64,000 bases of DNA. Origin: Escherichia coli. GTDB lineage: Bacteria > Pseudomonadota > Gammaproteobacteria > Enterobacterales > Enterobacteriaceae. The DNA lies in the NCBI GenBank assembly GCA_021307345.1, contig CP089930.1, positions 4,154,001 to 4,218,000 of the forward strand, given 5' to 3'. Made by a program: the position numbers and the translations under genes. The notes under the pieces are model-generated. The model ran no database searches. It was given only the letters and a program-made list of their open reading frames with translations, and was not told the origin of the DNA. Positions 9,295-17,503 of the stretch are shown piece after piece (position 1 is the stretch's first letter; each line of letters opens with the position of its first letter).

Positions 9295-9488
9295 CCAACG
9301 CCATTCATGGCCATATCAATGATTTTCTGGTGCGTACCGGGTTGAGAAGCGGTGTAAGTGAACTGCAGTTGCCATGTTTTACGGCAGTGAGAGCAGAGAT
9401 AGCGCTGATGTCCGGCGGTGCTTTTGCCGTTACGCACCACCCCGTCAGTAGCTGAACAGGAGGGACAGCTGATAGAAACAGAAGCCAC
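9213..9488 (-). CDS. insA: IS1 InsA (DNA-binding / repressor part)
   Basis: A 91-residue protein with the zinc-finger cysteines CPSC and CSHC near the N-terminus and a helix-turn-helix ([22 protein letters not shown]). Alone it represses IS1 transcription. Read through the frameshift site it forms the N-terminus of the transposase. The ATG at 9488 lies about 55 bases inside the left inverted repeat, as in canonical IS1. Confidence 0.96.
9231..9237 (-). promoter_or_regulatory. IS1 -1 frameshift slippery site
   Basis: AAAAAAC on the minus strand within the insA-insB overlap, the known slippage heptamer for making the InsAB' transposase. Confidence 0.85.
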
Positions 9489-9579
9489 TGGAGCACCTCA
9501 AAAACACCATCATACACTAAATCAGTAAGTTGGCAGCATCACCATTATTGATAACAAAACATGAGTTATATCAGATAAG

Positions 9580-9906
9580 TCAGGCGCGTCCCCAGCCAGC
9601 AACAATAATCAACATGCCGAAAAGTGCAATTATCGCTCCCGTCCAGTCGTAGAGACTGAGCTTCACTCCATCCACAACCCGCAGCCACAGGAGCGCCGTA
9701 CAGACATAAACACCGCCATATGCTGCATAAACTCGCCCACTTGCTGCTGGATGCAACGTTAACAGCCAGACGAAAAGCGCCAGGGAAATTCCCGCCGGAA
9801 CCAACAACCAGACACTGGCATTCCGTTTCAGCCACAGCCAGGGCAAAAAACAACCAATGATTTCACACAAAGCGGTAGCAAAAAACAGTAACGTTGTTTT
9901 AATCAT
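9580..9906 (-). CDS. ynfA: YnfA, small multidrug-resistance-like membrane protein
   Basis: A 108-residue UPF0060 protein with four predicted membrane helices and the conserved [19 protein letters not shown] segment. It is related to small multidrug resistance transporters, and the Shigella orthologue exports cationic dyes. The ATG at 9906 gives the standard length; a GTG nine bases upstream (9915) is possible and the ribosome site is weak for both. In K-12 rspA lies downstream. Here IS1 begins 36 bases after the stop, so the downstream neighbours are gone while ynfA itself is complete. Confidence 0.92.
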   Translation of the reverse strand: MIKTTLLFFATALCEIIGCFLPWLWLKRNASVWLLVPAGISLALFVWLLTLHPAASGRVYAAYGGVYVCTALLWLRVVDGVKLSLYDWTGAIIALFGMLIIVAGWGRA

Positions 9907-10039
9907 CTTTGTCACTCATTGACATCATGTATATTTATAGGACGACATAATATCATCAACATAGACATCCTCTGGTACGTTTCGCGTTCACAGTGGATCG
10001 TGTAAAATCGCCCTTAATCATTCATGTAAGGAATAGATC

Positions 10040-10381
10040 ATGAATATCACTCTCTGCAAAAAACTCAGCCTGCTCGCTTTTCTGCTGCCTTGCGCACTGG
10101 CATTTAGCGCAACTACCCATGCAGAAACCAACAAACTGGTGATTGAATCTGGCGACAGCGCACAGAGTCGCCAGCAGGCAGCAATGGAAAAAGAGCAATG
10201 GAATGACACGCGTAATCTGCGTCAAAAAATCAACAAACGCACCGAGAAAGAATGGGATAAAGCTGACGCCGCATTTGATAACCGCGATAAATGCGAGCAG
10301 AGTGCCAACATTAATGCCTACTGGGAGCCGAATACTTTACGCTGCCTGGATCGTCGTACTGGTCGCGTAATCATCCCCTAA
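10040..10381 (+). CDS. ynfB: YnfB, periplasmic DUF1283 protein
   Basis: A 113-residue exported protein of unknown function. The signal peptide (residues 1-~28) ends near THAET. The mature part is charged, with the DUF1283 pattern [23 protein letters not shown] and two cysteines near the C-terminus (CEQS, LRCLD) that could form a disulfide. AAGGAAT precedes the ATG. It is divergent from ynfA and 34 bases ahead of speG, probably sharing a transcript. Confidence 0.9.
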   Translation: MNITLCKKLSLLAFLLPCALAFSATTHAETNKLVIESGDSAQSRQQAAMEKEQWNDTRNLRQKINKRTEKEWDKADAAFDNRDKCEQSANINAYWEPNTLRCLDRRTGRVIIP

Positions 10382-10415
10382 CCTGTTATTGATATAAGGA
10401 ATGTAAGGACACGTT

Positions 10416-10976
10416 ATGACTAGCGCCCACAGTGTTAAGCTACGTCCGCTGGAGCGTGAAGATTTACGCTATGTGCATCAACTCGACAATAACGCCAGCG
10501 TGATGCGTTACTGGTTTGAGGAGCCCTACGAAGCCTTCGTTGAACTCTCTGATCTGTACGATAAACATATTCACGATCAGAGTGAACGTCGTTTCGTCGT
10601 GGAATGTGATGGCGAAAAGGCAGGTCTGGTGGAACTGGTAGAAATTAACCACGTCCATCGCCGCGCAGAATTTCAGATAATCATCTCCCCGGAATACCAG
10701 GGTAAAGGTCTGGCAACCCGCGCCGCGAAATTAGCGATGGATTATGGTTTCACTGTTCTTAATCTTTATAAGCTTTATCTGATTGTTGATAAAGAGAATG
10801 AGAAAGCGATTCATATATATCGTAAGCTCGGTTTTACGGTCGAAGGTGAACTGATGCATGAATTCTTTATTAACGGTCAATATCGTAATGCCATTCGCAT
10901 GTGCATATTCCAGCATCAGTATCTGGCGGAACATAAAACGCAAGGGCAAACTCTACTAAAACCGACCGCGCAATAG
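10416..10976 (+). CDS. speG: Spermidine N1-acetyltransferase
   Basis: Acetylates spermidine and spermine with acetyl-CoA, lowering polyamine toxicity. It is a 186-residue GNAT enzyme, full length, with the acetyl-CoA loop [15 protein letters not shown] (residues ~92-106) and the [22 protein letters not shown] region. An AAGGA ribosome site precedes the ATG at 10416. speG is characteristically inactivated in Shigella, where spermidine accumulates; its intact state here argues against a Shigella origin. The mdtJI spermidine exporter lies 10 kb away in the same window. Confidence 0.97.
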   Translation: MTSAHSVKLRPLEREDLRYVHQLDNNASVMRYWFEEPYEAFVELSDLYDKHIHDQSERRFVVECDGEKAGLVELVEINHVHRRAEFQIIISPEYQGKGLATRAAKLAMDYGFTVLNLYKLYLIVDKENEKAIHIYRKLGFTVEGELMHEFFINGQYRNAIRMCIFQHQYLAEHKTQGQTLLKPTAQ

Positions 10977-10978
10977 TA

Positions 10979-11689
10979 TTAATAATAATCAATGGTATTT
11001 TTGATGGTGTAAACCCGTTCGACGGCGGGTTTTACTCCCTCATCCACAATGATTAATTGGCAGTCCACTGGATTCGCGTGGCTGTCATATTCACAAGTCT
11101 GTCTGACATTACCAACCTGTTGATTATTCAGTAAAGTAATTGCCGTATAATCCAGTTTTTTGATCGGGTCCGTTGATGGCGTGGCGCTGACAGATAACGT
11201 TTTGTCGTTACTTTTCGTCGTTTTCCCCAGCGGATAACCCTGATCATCATAGTGATATTCCATCTGCATCTGTTTGCTGCTGGCCTTAACCACGAAACCA
11301 TTATCATCAGTTTCCCAACTTACACCGGCAGAAGGTAATTCTGCTAACTGGCATTTTCCCTGTAGACGTACTCTTTTCTCCAGCGTCTGTGCATCCCGGT
11401 AATAATTTGCATCCAACACCAGGGTAATCACGGTATTATTTTCCAGATCCAGTAATTCGAGGGAATCAAAACAGCCCTCTTCCGATAAATTTCCCGAAAC
11501 ACGTTTCGTGACTTCCCCTTGCTCATTCATTAACGTCTGAGTGAAATCTTTAACCGGCCCACGCAGCGGGTCAAAATCAAATTCATTAGAGAAACTGGCC
11601 ATTTCTGGCGTTAATGAAAGAGTTACCTCTGTACGGTCACATCCTGTGAGTATTATCGCAAGCAAACATGGCAGTAATTTGTAATTCAC
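10979..11689 (-). CDS. ynfC: YnfC, UPF0257 lipoprotein
   Basis: A predicted outer-membrane lipoprotein of 236 residues with lipobox LTGC near residues 13-16 and no close functional parallel. The GTG at 11689 (VNYKLLPCLL) is chosen because it aligns with the K-12 start and puts the hydrophobic signal at the N-terminus. A longer frame from 11725 would place twelve extra residues before the signal. It converges on speG with only two bases between the stops. Confidence 0.85.
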   Translation of the reverse strand: MNYKLLPCLLAIILTGCDRTEVTLSLTPEMASFSNEFDFDPLRGPVKDFTQTLMNEQGEVTKRVSGNLSEEGCFDSLELLDLENNTVITLVLDANYYRDAQTLEKRVRLQGKCQLAELPSAGVSWETDDNGFVVKASSKQMQMEYHYDDQGYPLGKTTKSNDKTLSVSATPSTDPIKKLDYTAITLLNNQQVGNVRQTCEYDSHANPVDCQLIIVDEGVKPAVERVYTIKNTIDYY

Positions 11690-11792
11690 ATCAATCACCA
11701 GACAGTAGAGATGATTCTCAATCATAGTAGTAAATACAGTAATTTACACGTGAAATGCTATGCTTATTTAGTAATATTCACGTAAGGAGCCA

Positions 11793-12101
11793 ATGATGAA
11801 AATCATAGCCTGCAGTGCCGCACTTCTGCTCACCCTGGCCTCATCCACAGTGCTCGCCGCGTCGGATTCATGTGAGCGCATAAAAAGTGATATTTCACAG
11901 CGTATTATCAATAACGGCGTACCAGAAAGTGGCTTCACTTTAAGTATTGTGCCGAATGATCAGGTCGACCAGCCTGATTCACAGGTCGTCGGGCATTGCG
12001 CTAACGACACGCATAAAATTCTCTACACCCGCACCACCAGCGGTAATGTTTCTGCCCACACCCAGCCAACCCATGATAATGAGCCTGCTGAATCGCATTA
12101 A
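11793..12101 (+). CDS. ynfD: YnfD, exported DUF1161 protein
   Basis: A ~101-residue periplasmic protein of unknown function. A signal peptide covers residues 1-~23 (cleavage after LAA). The mature DUF1161 part has two cysteines (DSCERIK and GHCAND). Two adjacent ATGs (11793, 11796) follow AAGGAG at three and six bases, so the second is the more likely start. In K-12 the selenate reductase operon ynfEFGH-dmsD comes next; here only a scrap of ynfH separates it from dmsD. Confidence 0.88.
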   Translation: MMKIIACSAALLLTLASSTVLAASDSCERIKSDISQRIINNGVPESGFTLSIVPNDQVDQPDSQVVGHCANDTHKILYTRTTSGNVSAHTQPTHDNEPAESH

Positions 12102-12114
12102 TAAACCTGTGACT

Positions 12115-12150
12115 GCCTGATACGATGCTTACGCATCATATCAGGCCTGC
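12115..12150. repeat. REP element between ynfD and the ynfH remnant
   Basis: GCCTGATACGATGC and GCATCATATCAGGC form the imperfect palindrome typical of enterobacterial REP sequences. Confidence 0.75.
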
Positions 12151-12199
12151 CGTGTGGTATTGTTATGCGCAGGCAGTGTCCGCTAGCTGGGACACCTGC

Positions 12200-12268
12200 G
12201 GTGAGATGATCGGGCGTGCGCTCGTTTATGGCCTGCACATAATGCCCGGAATGACCATCGCAGGTTAA
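12200..12268 (+). pseudogene. ynfH: ynfH remnant (last 22 codons)
   Basis: The frame from 12200 reads GEMIGRALVYGLHIMPGMTIAG and stop, close to the C-terminus of K-12 YnfH (GEMIGRVLFYGLHMTVGMAIAG), the membrane anchor of the YnfEFGH selenate/DMSO reductase. No upstream ynfH, ynfG, ynfF or ynfE sequence is present. It lies 42 bases ahead of dmsD, the normal ynfH-dmsD arrangement, so the deletion removed everything from after ynfD to the very end of ynfH. Confidence 0.85.
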
Positions 12269-12310
12269 CAAATTGGTGCGGGATAAACCGCACGTTTCAG
12301 GATGATAGGA

Positions 12311-12925
12311 ATGACGCATTTCTCACAACAAGATAATTTTTCTGTCGCGGCGCGCGTGCTGGGCGCGCTGTTTTATTACGCTCCTGAGAGTAAAGAAGCC
12401 TCTCCACTGGTTTCTGCGCTAACCAGTGACGATTGGGTCACCCAGTGGCCTTTATCACAAACGTCATTAGCGCCGCTGGCAACGGCTTTTAAGGAAGAAT
12501 GTGAAGAGTCGCGTACTCAGGCCTGGCAACGATTATTTGTCGGGCCGTGGGCGCTACCCTCTCCTCCGTGGGGATCTGTCTGGCTGGATCGCGAATCGGT
12601 GCTGTTTGGCGATTCTACTTTGGCGCTTCGTCAATGGATGCGCGAAAAAGGCATTCAGTTTGAAATGAAACAAAACGAACCGGAAGATCATTTTGGTTCG
12701 CTGCTGTTGATGGCAGCATGGCTGGCAGAGAACGGTCGTCAGACCGAGTGCGAAGAGTTGTTGGCCTGGCATCTTTTACCGTGGTCAACACGCTTTCTTG
12801 AGGTGTTTATCGAGAAGGCGGAACACCCTTTTTATCGCACGCTCGGTGAGCTGGCTCGTTTAACGCTGACACAATGGCAGTCACAGTTGCTGATTCCTGT
12901 CGCGGTAAAACCCCTGTTTCGCTGA
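12311..12925 (+). CDS. dmsD: DmsD, Tat proofreading chaperone
   Basis: Cytoplasmic TorD/DmsD-family chaperone that binds the twin-arginine leaders of DmsA and YnfE/F and holds them until the molybdopterin cofactor is in. It has 204 residues and is all-helical; the family signature around PSPPWGSVWLDRE (residues ~84-96) and EPEDHFG (~123-129) is present. The ATG at 12311 gives the standard length; the earlier 12302 start adds three residues. Normally the last gene of ynfEFGH-dmsD, it now follows only a ynfH scrap. It may still serve DmsABC encoded elsewhere, and its promoter situation must differ from K-12. Confidence 0.95.
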   Translation: MTHFSQQDNFSVAARVLGALFYYAPESKEASPLVSALTSDDWVTQWPLSQTSLAPLATAFKEECEESRTQAWQRLFVGPWALPSPPWGSVWLDRESVLFGDSTLALRQWMREKGIQFEMKQNEPEDHFGSLLLMAAWLAENGRQTECEELLAWHLLPWSTRFLEVFIEKAEHPFYRTLGELARLTLTQWQSQLLIPVAVKPLFR

Positions 12926-12979
12926 ATAATCCTGAGTAAGACCGAAGGGCGTAAACTGCACGCCTTTCGGCTCCAGTAA

Positions 12980-12992
12980 GTGACAACGTCAC
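12980..12992. other. matS site between dmsD and clcB
   Basis: GTGACAACGTCAC is a perfect match to the MatP-binding consensus GTGACRNYGTCAC. Confidence 0.85.
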
Positions 12993-13118
12993 GCTTAATA
13001 CCACATAAAGCACGCACAGCTTTTGCGCCAGGCTTCTTTTCCCGCAAAATAGAGACCCGTGTTTAATTTGCCGTTTCTGCTCATGCAACATCTACATGTC
13101 TACCCGGATCTGCGCACC

Positions 13119-14354
13119 ATGTTCCGCCGCCTGCTTATCGCAATGGTCGTAGGCATTCTGGCGGCCTTTGCCGTTGCAGGGTTTCGTCATGCGATGCTGC
13201 TACTGGAGTGGCTGTTCCTCAATAATGACTCCGGCAGTCTGGTCAATGCAGCAACGAACCTTTCTCCGTGGCGTCGGCTGCTAACGCCGGCGCTCGGCGG
13301 ACTGGCGGCTGGTTTGTTGCTGATGGGTTGGCAGAAACTCACTCAACAACGCCCCCATGCGCCTACCGATTATATGGAGGCGTTACAAACCGATGGGCAG
13401 TTTGATTACGCCACCAGTCTGATTAAATCCTTCGCTTCTTTGCTGGTGGTGACCAGCGGCAGCGCCATTGGTCGTGAAGGTGCGATGATCCTGTTGGCGG
13501 CACTTGCTGCATCCTGGTTTGCCCAACGTTTTACCCCACGCGAAGAGTGGAAATTGTGGATTGCCTGTGGCGCGGCTGCGGGGATGGCAGCAGCCTATCG
13601 CGCCCCACTTGCCGGGAGTTTATTTATTGCCGAAGTATTGTTTGGCACCATGATGCTGGCCTCCCTTGCACCAGTAGTAATCTCTGCCGTAGTGGCATTG
13701 CTTATTAGCAATCTTCTTAATCACAGCAATGCTTTGCTCTACAGCGTGCAACTCTCCATGAGGATTCAGGCTCGTGACTATGCACTGATTATCAGTACAG
13801 GCGTGCTGATGGGTTTGTGCGGTCCATTGTTTTTAAAGCTAATGAACGCCAGTCATCAGGGTTTTATTAATCTAAAACTTGCACCGCCCTGGCAACTGGC
13901 ATTGGGAGGGTTAATCGTGGGTCTGCTTTCCCTGCTCACTCCTGCCGTGTGGGGCAACGGCTATAGTACGGTGCAATCCTTTTTAACAGCCCCGCCACTG
14001 TTTATGGGCATTGCCGTGATCTTCCTCTGCAAGCTAGTTGCCGTGCTGGCCAGCAGTGGTTCCGGCGCGCCTGGGGGCGTGTTTACGCCGACCTTATTTA
14101 TCGGACTGGCAATTGGCATGTTGTATGCCCGGAGCCTGGGGTTATGGTTTACTGACAGTGAAGGAATTACGCTTTTACTTGGGCTAACCGGGATGGCAAC
14201 ACTACTGGCTGCGACTACACATGCGCCCATTATGTCGACACTGATGATATGTGAAATGACCGGGGAGTATCAGCTACTCCCCGGTTTATTGATTGCTTGT
14301 GTGATTGCGTCAGTAATGTCGCGGACGTTACATCGTGACTCTATCTACCGCTAG
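13119..14354 (+). CDS. clcB: ClcB, voltage-gated ClC-type chloride channel/antiporter
   Basis: Integral membrane protein of the ClC family, implicated with ClcA in the extreme acid-resistance response. Selectivity-filter motifs are visible: [11 protein letters not shown] and [11 protein letters not shown]; many hydrophobic helices follow. The ATG at 13119 (MFRRLL) is the family start; in-frame upstream starts (ATG 13083, GTG 13059) have no better ribosome sites. The protein has 411 residues and ends at ...HRDSIYR, about seven residues before the K-12 C-terminus as I remember it. Its 3' end overlaps convergent ynfK by 27 bases. Confidence 0.9.
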   Translation: MFRRLLIAMVVGILAAFAVAGFRHAMLLLEWLFLNNDSGSLVNAATNLSPWRRLLTPALGGLAAGLLLMGWQKLTQQRPHAPTDYMEALQTDGQFDYATSLIKSFASLLVVTSGSAIGREGAMILLAALAASWFAQRFTPREEWKLWIACGAAAGMAAAYRAPLAGSLFIAEVLFGTMMLASLAPVVISAVVALLISNLLNHSNALLYSVQLSMRIQARDYALIISTGVLMGLCGPLFLKLMNASHQGFINLKLAPPWQLALGGLIVGLLSLLTPAVWGNGYSTVQSFLTAPPLFMGIAVIFLCKLVAVLASSGSGAPGGVFTPTLFIGLAIGMLYARSLGLWFTDSEGITLLLGLTGMATLLAATTHAPIMSTLMICEMTGEYQLLPGLLIACVIASVMSRTLHRDSIYR

Positions 14355-15023
14355 CACACTACGCAGCATGGATAAGCGGATATATTGCCCCAGTTCACGC
14401 TGTTCTGCGCGAGGCAGATAAGGAAGCTCACCAATAAGCGGTGCCGGGAGTTTTTTACCCAATACATCAATGATTTCAGCGTAATGTGCTAACCCTGGGT
14501 TGATACGGTTAGCCACCCAGCCAATCAGCGGCAGTCCGTCGTTGGCAATCGCCTGTGCGGTCAGAAGCGCATGGTTAATACAACCTTCCTGAATACCTAC
14601 CACCATCAACACGGGTAGCTGCTCCTGAACCACCCATTCAGAGAGCGGACGCAGGTCATTCATCAGGCTACGCCAGCCACCAGTACCTTCAACAACCACA
14701 TGGTCGACTTTATCAGTCAGATTAGCCAGGCCATTTGAAATAAGGGTGTAATTGATCGGGCAACTGTGCGCCACACTGCTTTCTTCTTCGCTTAACGCTA
14801 TGGGATTGACTGCTTCATAAGGCAGTTCAATTGATGAAACACTCTGCAACACCAGGGCATCTTTATTACGTAGCCCATCAGGTGTCTCTTTGCTCCCCTT
14901 CGCCACGGGTTTATACCCCGCAACCGTTTTTCCCTGGGAGGCTAACGCTTGTAGCAATGCGCGGGAAACCACTGTTTTCCCCACAGAAGTGTCTGTACCT
15001 GTTATAAAGAAACGCTTCAGCAT
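14328..15023 (-). CDS. ynfK: BioD2 (YnfK), dethiobiotin synthetase paralogue
   Basis: An ATP-dependent carboxylase fold matching dethiobiotin synthetase, which closes the ureido ring in biotin synthesis. It has 231 residues with the P-loop GTDTSVGKT (residues 8-16) and the conserved VEGTGGW. The main enzyme is BioD in the bio operon; this is the paralogue, sometimes called BioD2. ATG 15023 gives the family length; an upstream start at 15035 adds four residues. It is transcribed in the same direction as mlc upstream. Confidence 0.92.
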   Translation of the reverse strand: MLKRFFITGTDTSVGKTVVSRALLQALASQGKTVAGYKPVAKGSKETPDGLRNKDALVLQSVSSIELPYEAVNPIALSEEESSVAHSCPINYTLISNGLANLTDKVDHVVVEGTGGWRSLMNDLRPLSEWVVQEQLPVLMVVGIQEGCINHALLTAQAIANDGLPLIGWVANRINPGLAHYAEIIDVLGKKLPAPLIGELPYLPRAEQRELGQYIRLSMLRSVLAVDRVTM

Positions 15024-15148
15024 CACTAACTCCACCGTTATGCTTCACAAATATAAGCCAGGAAAATAATTCAACTTTGGAAGTCTAAGTTATGCGTTCC
15101 TGGCTCAATTTGAGATAGCGCAAATTTTGGTAGAACAGTTAAAAAATG

Positions 15149-16369
15149 TTAACCCTGCAACAGACGAATCAACAAAGAACCGTTATACATCGCGTCTTTT
15201 ACCAACGCCGCCCCCGCCATCGTCCCCTGATTAGAGAACTGGGTGCTCTCGACGCTAATATGCTGGCTGTAGGCGGGAAGCGCCTGCTGACGGATACTGT
15301 CAGAAATTACAGGGAACAGGATCTCCGCAGCTTTGCTTAGCGGCGAACCAATCAGTATTTTTTGTGGGTTGAATAAATTCACCATAATGGCAAGAATCCG
15401 CCCGACGTGCGTCCCCACGCCAGTAATAATATCTTTTGCCAGCAGATCGCCCTGCAACGCAGCCAGACACAATGAATCCACAGTTAATGGCTGCCCATGT
15501 AACATCGAACTCATAGATTGATTCAAACGTAATTGTGCAAGCTCAAGAATACTATCAACACTAGCAATGGTTTCCAGGCAGCCGTGGTTACCGCAATAAC
15601 AGCGTTTCCCGTAGGGATCGACCTGAGTGTGACCAATTTCCACAAGGCTACTGCTTCCCGCGTGTAGCAAATGACCATCGGTAATCACACCAGCACCCAC
15701 GTTGTGATCAATCACCACCTGAATCACATCGCGTGCTCCGCGTGATGCGCCGAACAAGGCCTCAGCCATCGTCCATGCGCTAATATCATGCTGAATATAA
15801 ACCGGTACACCGGTGTGCTGCTCCAGTACTTCGCCGAGCGGCATCTCTTTTACGTCCTCATAGAACGGCATACGATGCACAATGCCATTTTCCGTATCAA
15901 TAATTCCCGGCAAGGTTATGGCAATCGAAGTTAGACGCTCCAGTTTTTTCTGATGGCGGATAAAAAACTGATCAATATGATTAATGATGCGATCCAGCAG
16001 TGGCGAGTCATCTTTCAACGCCAGCTCCTGCGACTCTTCCACCACCAGTTTGCTGCTCAGATCGCGCAGGGCAAGGAAAATCTCCCCGCGACTAATGCGC
16101 AAAGAAAGATAGTGCCAGGCTTCGGTTTCAACCACTAGCCCCACCGCTGGACGACCACGGTTCCCCGCTTCTTTAATTTCCAGCTCTTGCACCAGGTGCG
16201 CTTCGAGCATTTCACGGACAATTTTGGTGATACTGGCTGGCGCCAGTTGCGCCAGCCGGGAAAGATCGATACGCGAAACTGGACCAAGCTGATCAATCAG
16301 GCGGTAAACCGCGCCCGCGTTGGTCTGCTTTATTTGATCAATGTGCCCAGGCTGGTTTTCAGCAACCAC
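15149..16369 (-). CDS. mlc: Mlc, ROK-family repressor of glucose PTS genes
   Basis: Represses ptsG, ptsHI, manXYZ, malT and itself, and is titrated by dephosphorylated EIIBC-Glc at the membrane. It has 406 residues: an N-terminal helix-turn-helix (SRIDLSRLAQLAPASITKIVREML, ~33-56), then a ROK fold with the structural zinc site GHTQ...CYCGNHGC (~247-264). It starts with GTG (16369) preceded by AGGGAG. An operator-like palindrome sits just upstream, fitting the known autoregulation. Confidence 0.97.
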   Translation of the reverse strand: MVAENQPGHIDQIKQTNAGAVYRLIDQLGPVSRIDLSRLAQLAPASITKIVREMLEAHLVQELEIKEAGNRGRPAVGLVVETEAWHYLSLRISRGEIFLALRDLSSKLVVEESQELALKDDSPLLDRIINHIDQFFIRHQKKLERLTSIAITLPGIIDTENGIVHRMPFYEDVKEMPLGEVLEQHTGVPVYIQHDISAWTMAEALFGASRGARDVIQVVIDHNVGAGVITDGHLLHAGSSSLVEIGHTQVDPYGKRCYCGNHGCLETIASVDSILELAQLRLNQSMSSMLHGQPLTVDSLCLAALQGDLLAKDIITGVGTHVGRILAIMVNLFNPQKILIGSPLSKAAEILFPVISDSIRQQALPAYSQHISVESTQFSNQGTMAGAALVKDAMYNGSLLIRLLQG

Positions 16370-16382
16370 CGCATACTCCCTA

Positions 16383-16402
16383 TATTTTCGCGCTCCGAAA
16401 TA
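16383..16402 (-). promoter_or_regulatory. Probable Mlc operator at the mlc promoter
   Basis: On the minus strand TATTTCGGAGCGCGAAAATA is an inverted repeat of the type Mlc binds; it lies 14 bases upstream of the mlc start, where autoregulation is known. Confidence 0.6.
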
Positions 16403-16503
16403 ATCTGTAGGTTATGGTGAAGTACTTCAATATGCGTCGTCAAATTTTTACTTCGTCATGTGATTGACAGCACATTTTTCGGTTTTTTTTGCTGAATTAT
16501 CCC

Positions 16504-17397
16504 TCACCGGAGTGCATTCATCAGCTGAATACGAAAGTTTCGCGCTGCCGGGCTTTGTTCACGATGCTTTGGCCAAACCAGCCACATTTCAGAAACCGCA
16601 TCCTCTTCAGCAATAGGTAACCAGCGCATTTCATTGAGTTGGACACGTTTAAAAGAGGCGGGCAAAATCGAAACACCAAGACCGGCGGAAACCAGACCGA
16701 TGATCGTCATCGCCTCGCCCACTTCCTGGGTGATGACCGGAGTCAGATTATAACGCCGCATCAGGCCAATAATGTCGTCATACAGCCCCGTCCCTACGTG
16801 CGGATCAAAAAAAACAAACGGTTCTTTTGCCAGTTCCGCCAGCGTTACCTTCGGTTTATTTGCCAAAGGATGATCGTGCGGGATCATCGCCATAAGCGGT
16901 TCATGCACAATAACCGCGTGATCCAGCGTCTCCGGCAACACAGTGTTTCGTAACAACCCCATATCGAGCGTCCCTTCGGTAAGAGGGTCTATTTGCTCGC
17001 GAGTATTCATCTCACGCGTCTGCAAATGAACATCAGGAAATTCACAGCGAAATAGCGATAAGGTATCAGACACTGCGCGAATAAAGGGTGCCGACGAGGT
17101 AAAGCCAATGCGTAACTCTCCCGCCTCTCCCTGATGCAGACGCTCAGCGCGAGCGGCTGCGTCATCCACCATAGACAGGATTTGCCGACTATCAGCAAGG
17201 AACTGCTTTCCTGCTGCCGTAAGCAGCACGCTGCGGTTGGTTCGTGCCAACAGTCGCGCGCCAATTTGTTGCTCCAGAGCCTGAATCTGCTGACTTAGCG
17301 GCGGTTGCGAAATGTTCAGGCGGGCAGCCGCGCGTCCAAAATGCAGCTCTTCCGCAACGGCAACAAAGTACCGGAGGTGACGCAATTCAATATTCAT
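16504..17397 (-). CDS. ynfL: YnfL, LysR-type transcriptional regulator
   Basis: A 297-residue LysR-family regulator. The N-terminal winged helix (residues ~1-60) has the standard pattern FGRAAARLNISQPPLSQQIQALE; the rest is the two-lobed effector domain. It is divergent from the MFS transporter gene ynfM across a 106-base spacer, the usual arrangement of a LysR protein and the gene it controls. The inducer is not apparent. Length and sequence match K-12 YnfL. Confidence 0.92.
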   Translation of the reverse strand: MNIELRHLRYFVAVAEELHFGRAAARLNISQPPLSQQIQALEQQIGARLLARTNRSVLLTAAGKQFLADSRQILSMVDDAAARAERLHQGEAGELRIGFTSSAPFIRAVSDTLSLFRCEFPDVHLQTREMNTREQIDPLTEGTLDMGLLRNTVLPETLDHAVIVHEPLMAMIPHDHPLANKPKVTLAELAKEPFVFFDPHVGTGLYDDIIGLMRRYNLTPVITQEVGEAMTIIGLVSAGLGVSILPASFKRVQLNEMRWLPIAEEDAVSEMWLVWPKHREQSPAARNFRIQLMNALR

Positions 17398-17503
17398 ATC
17401 TTAAACATCTTATTTGAGATTATTAATATATTAGACATAACAATTCGATTTTCCTACTCTATTCCTAATCCCACATCACGGGCATAATTAGCAAGGATTT
17501 CAA

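Larger units (their letters stand above)
8776..9543 (-). mobile_element. IS1 element, complete, 768 bp
   Basis: Both ends are recognisable: GGTAATGACTC at 8776 and, read on the minus strand, GGTGATGCTGCCAACTTACT from 9543. The length is exactly 768 bp. Both insA and insB are open. The nine bases on either side (TCGCCGGAG left, ATTATTGAT right) do not match, so there is no target duplication. That is expected when an adjacent deletion has followed insertion. The left side cuts ydfI; the right side abuts the 3' flank of ynfA. Confidence 0.97.

Noticed and set aside
8767-9552. 9-bp IS1 target-site duplication
   Set aside because: TCGCCGGAG and ATTATTGAT are different, so no duplication exists.
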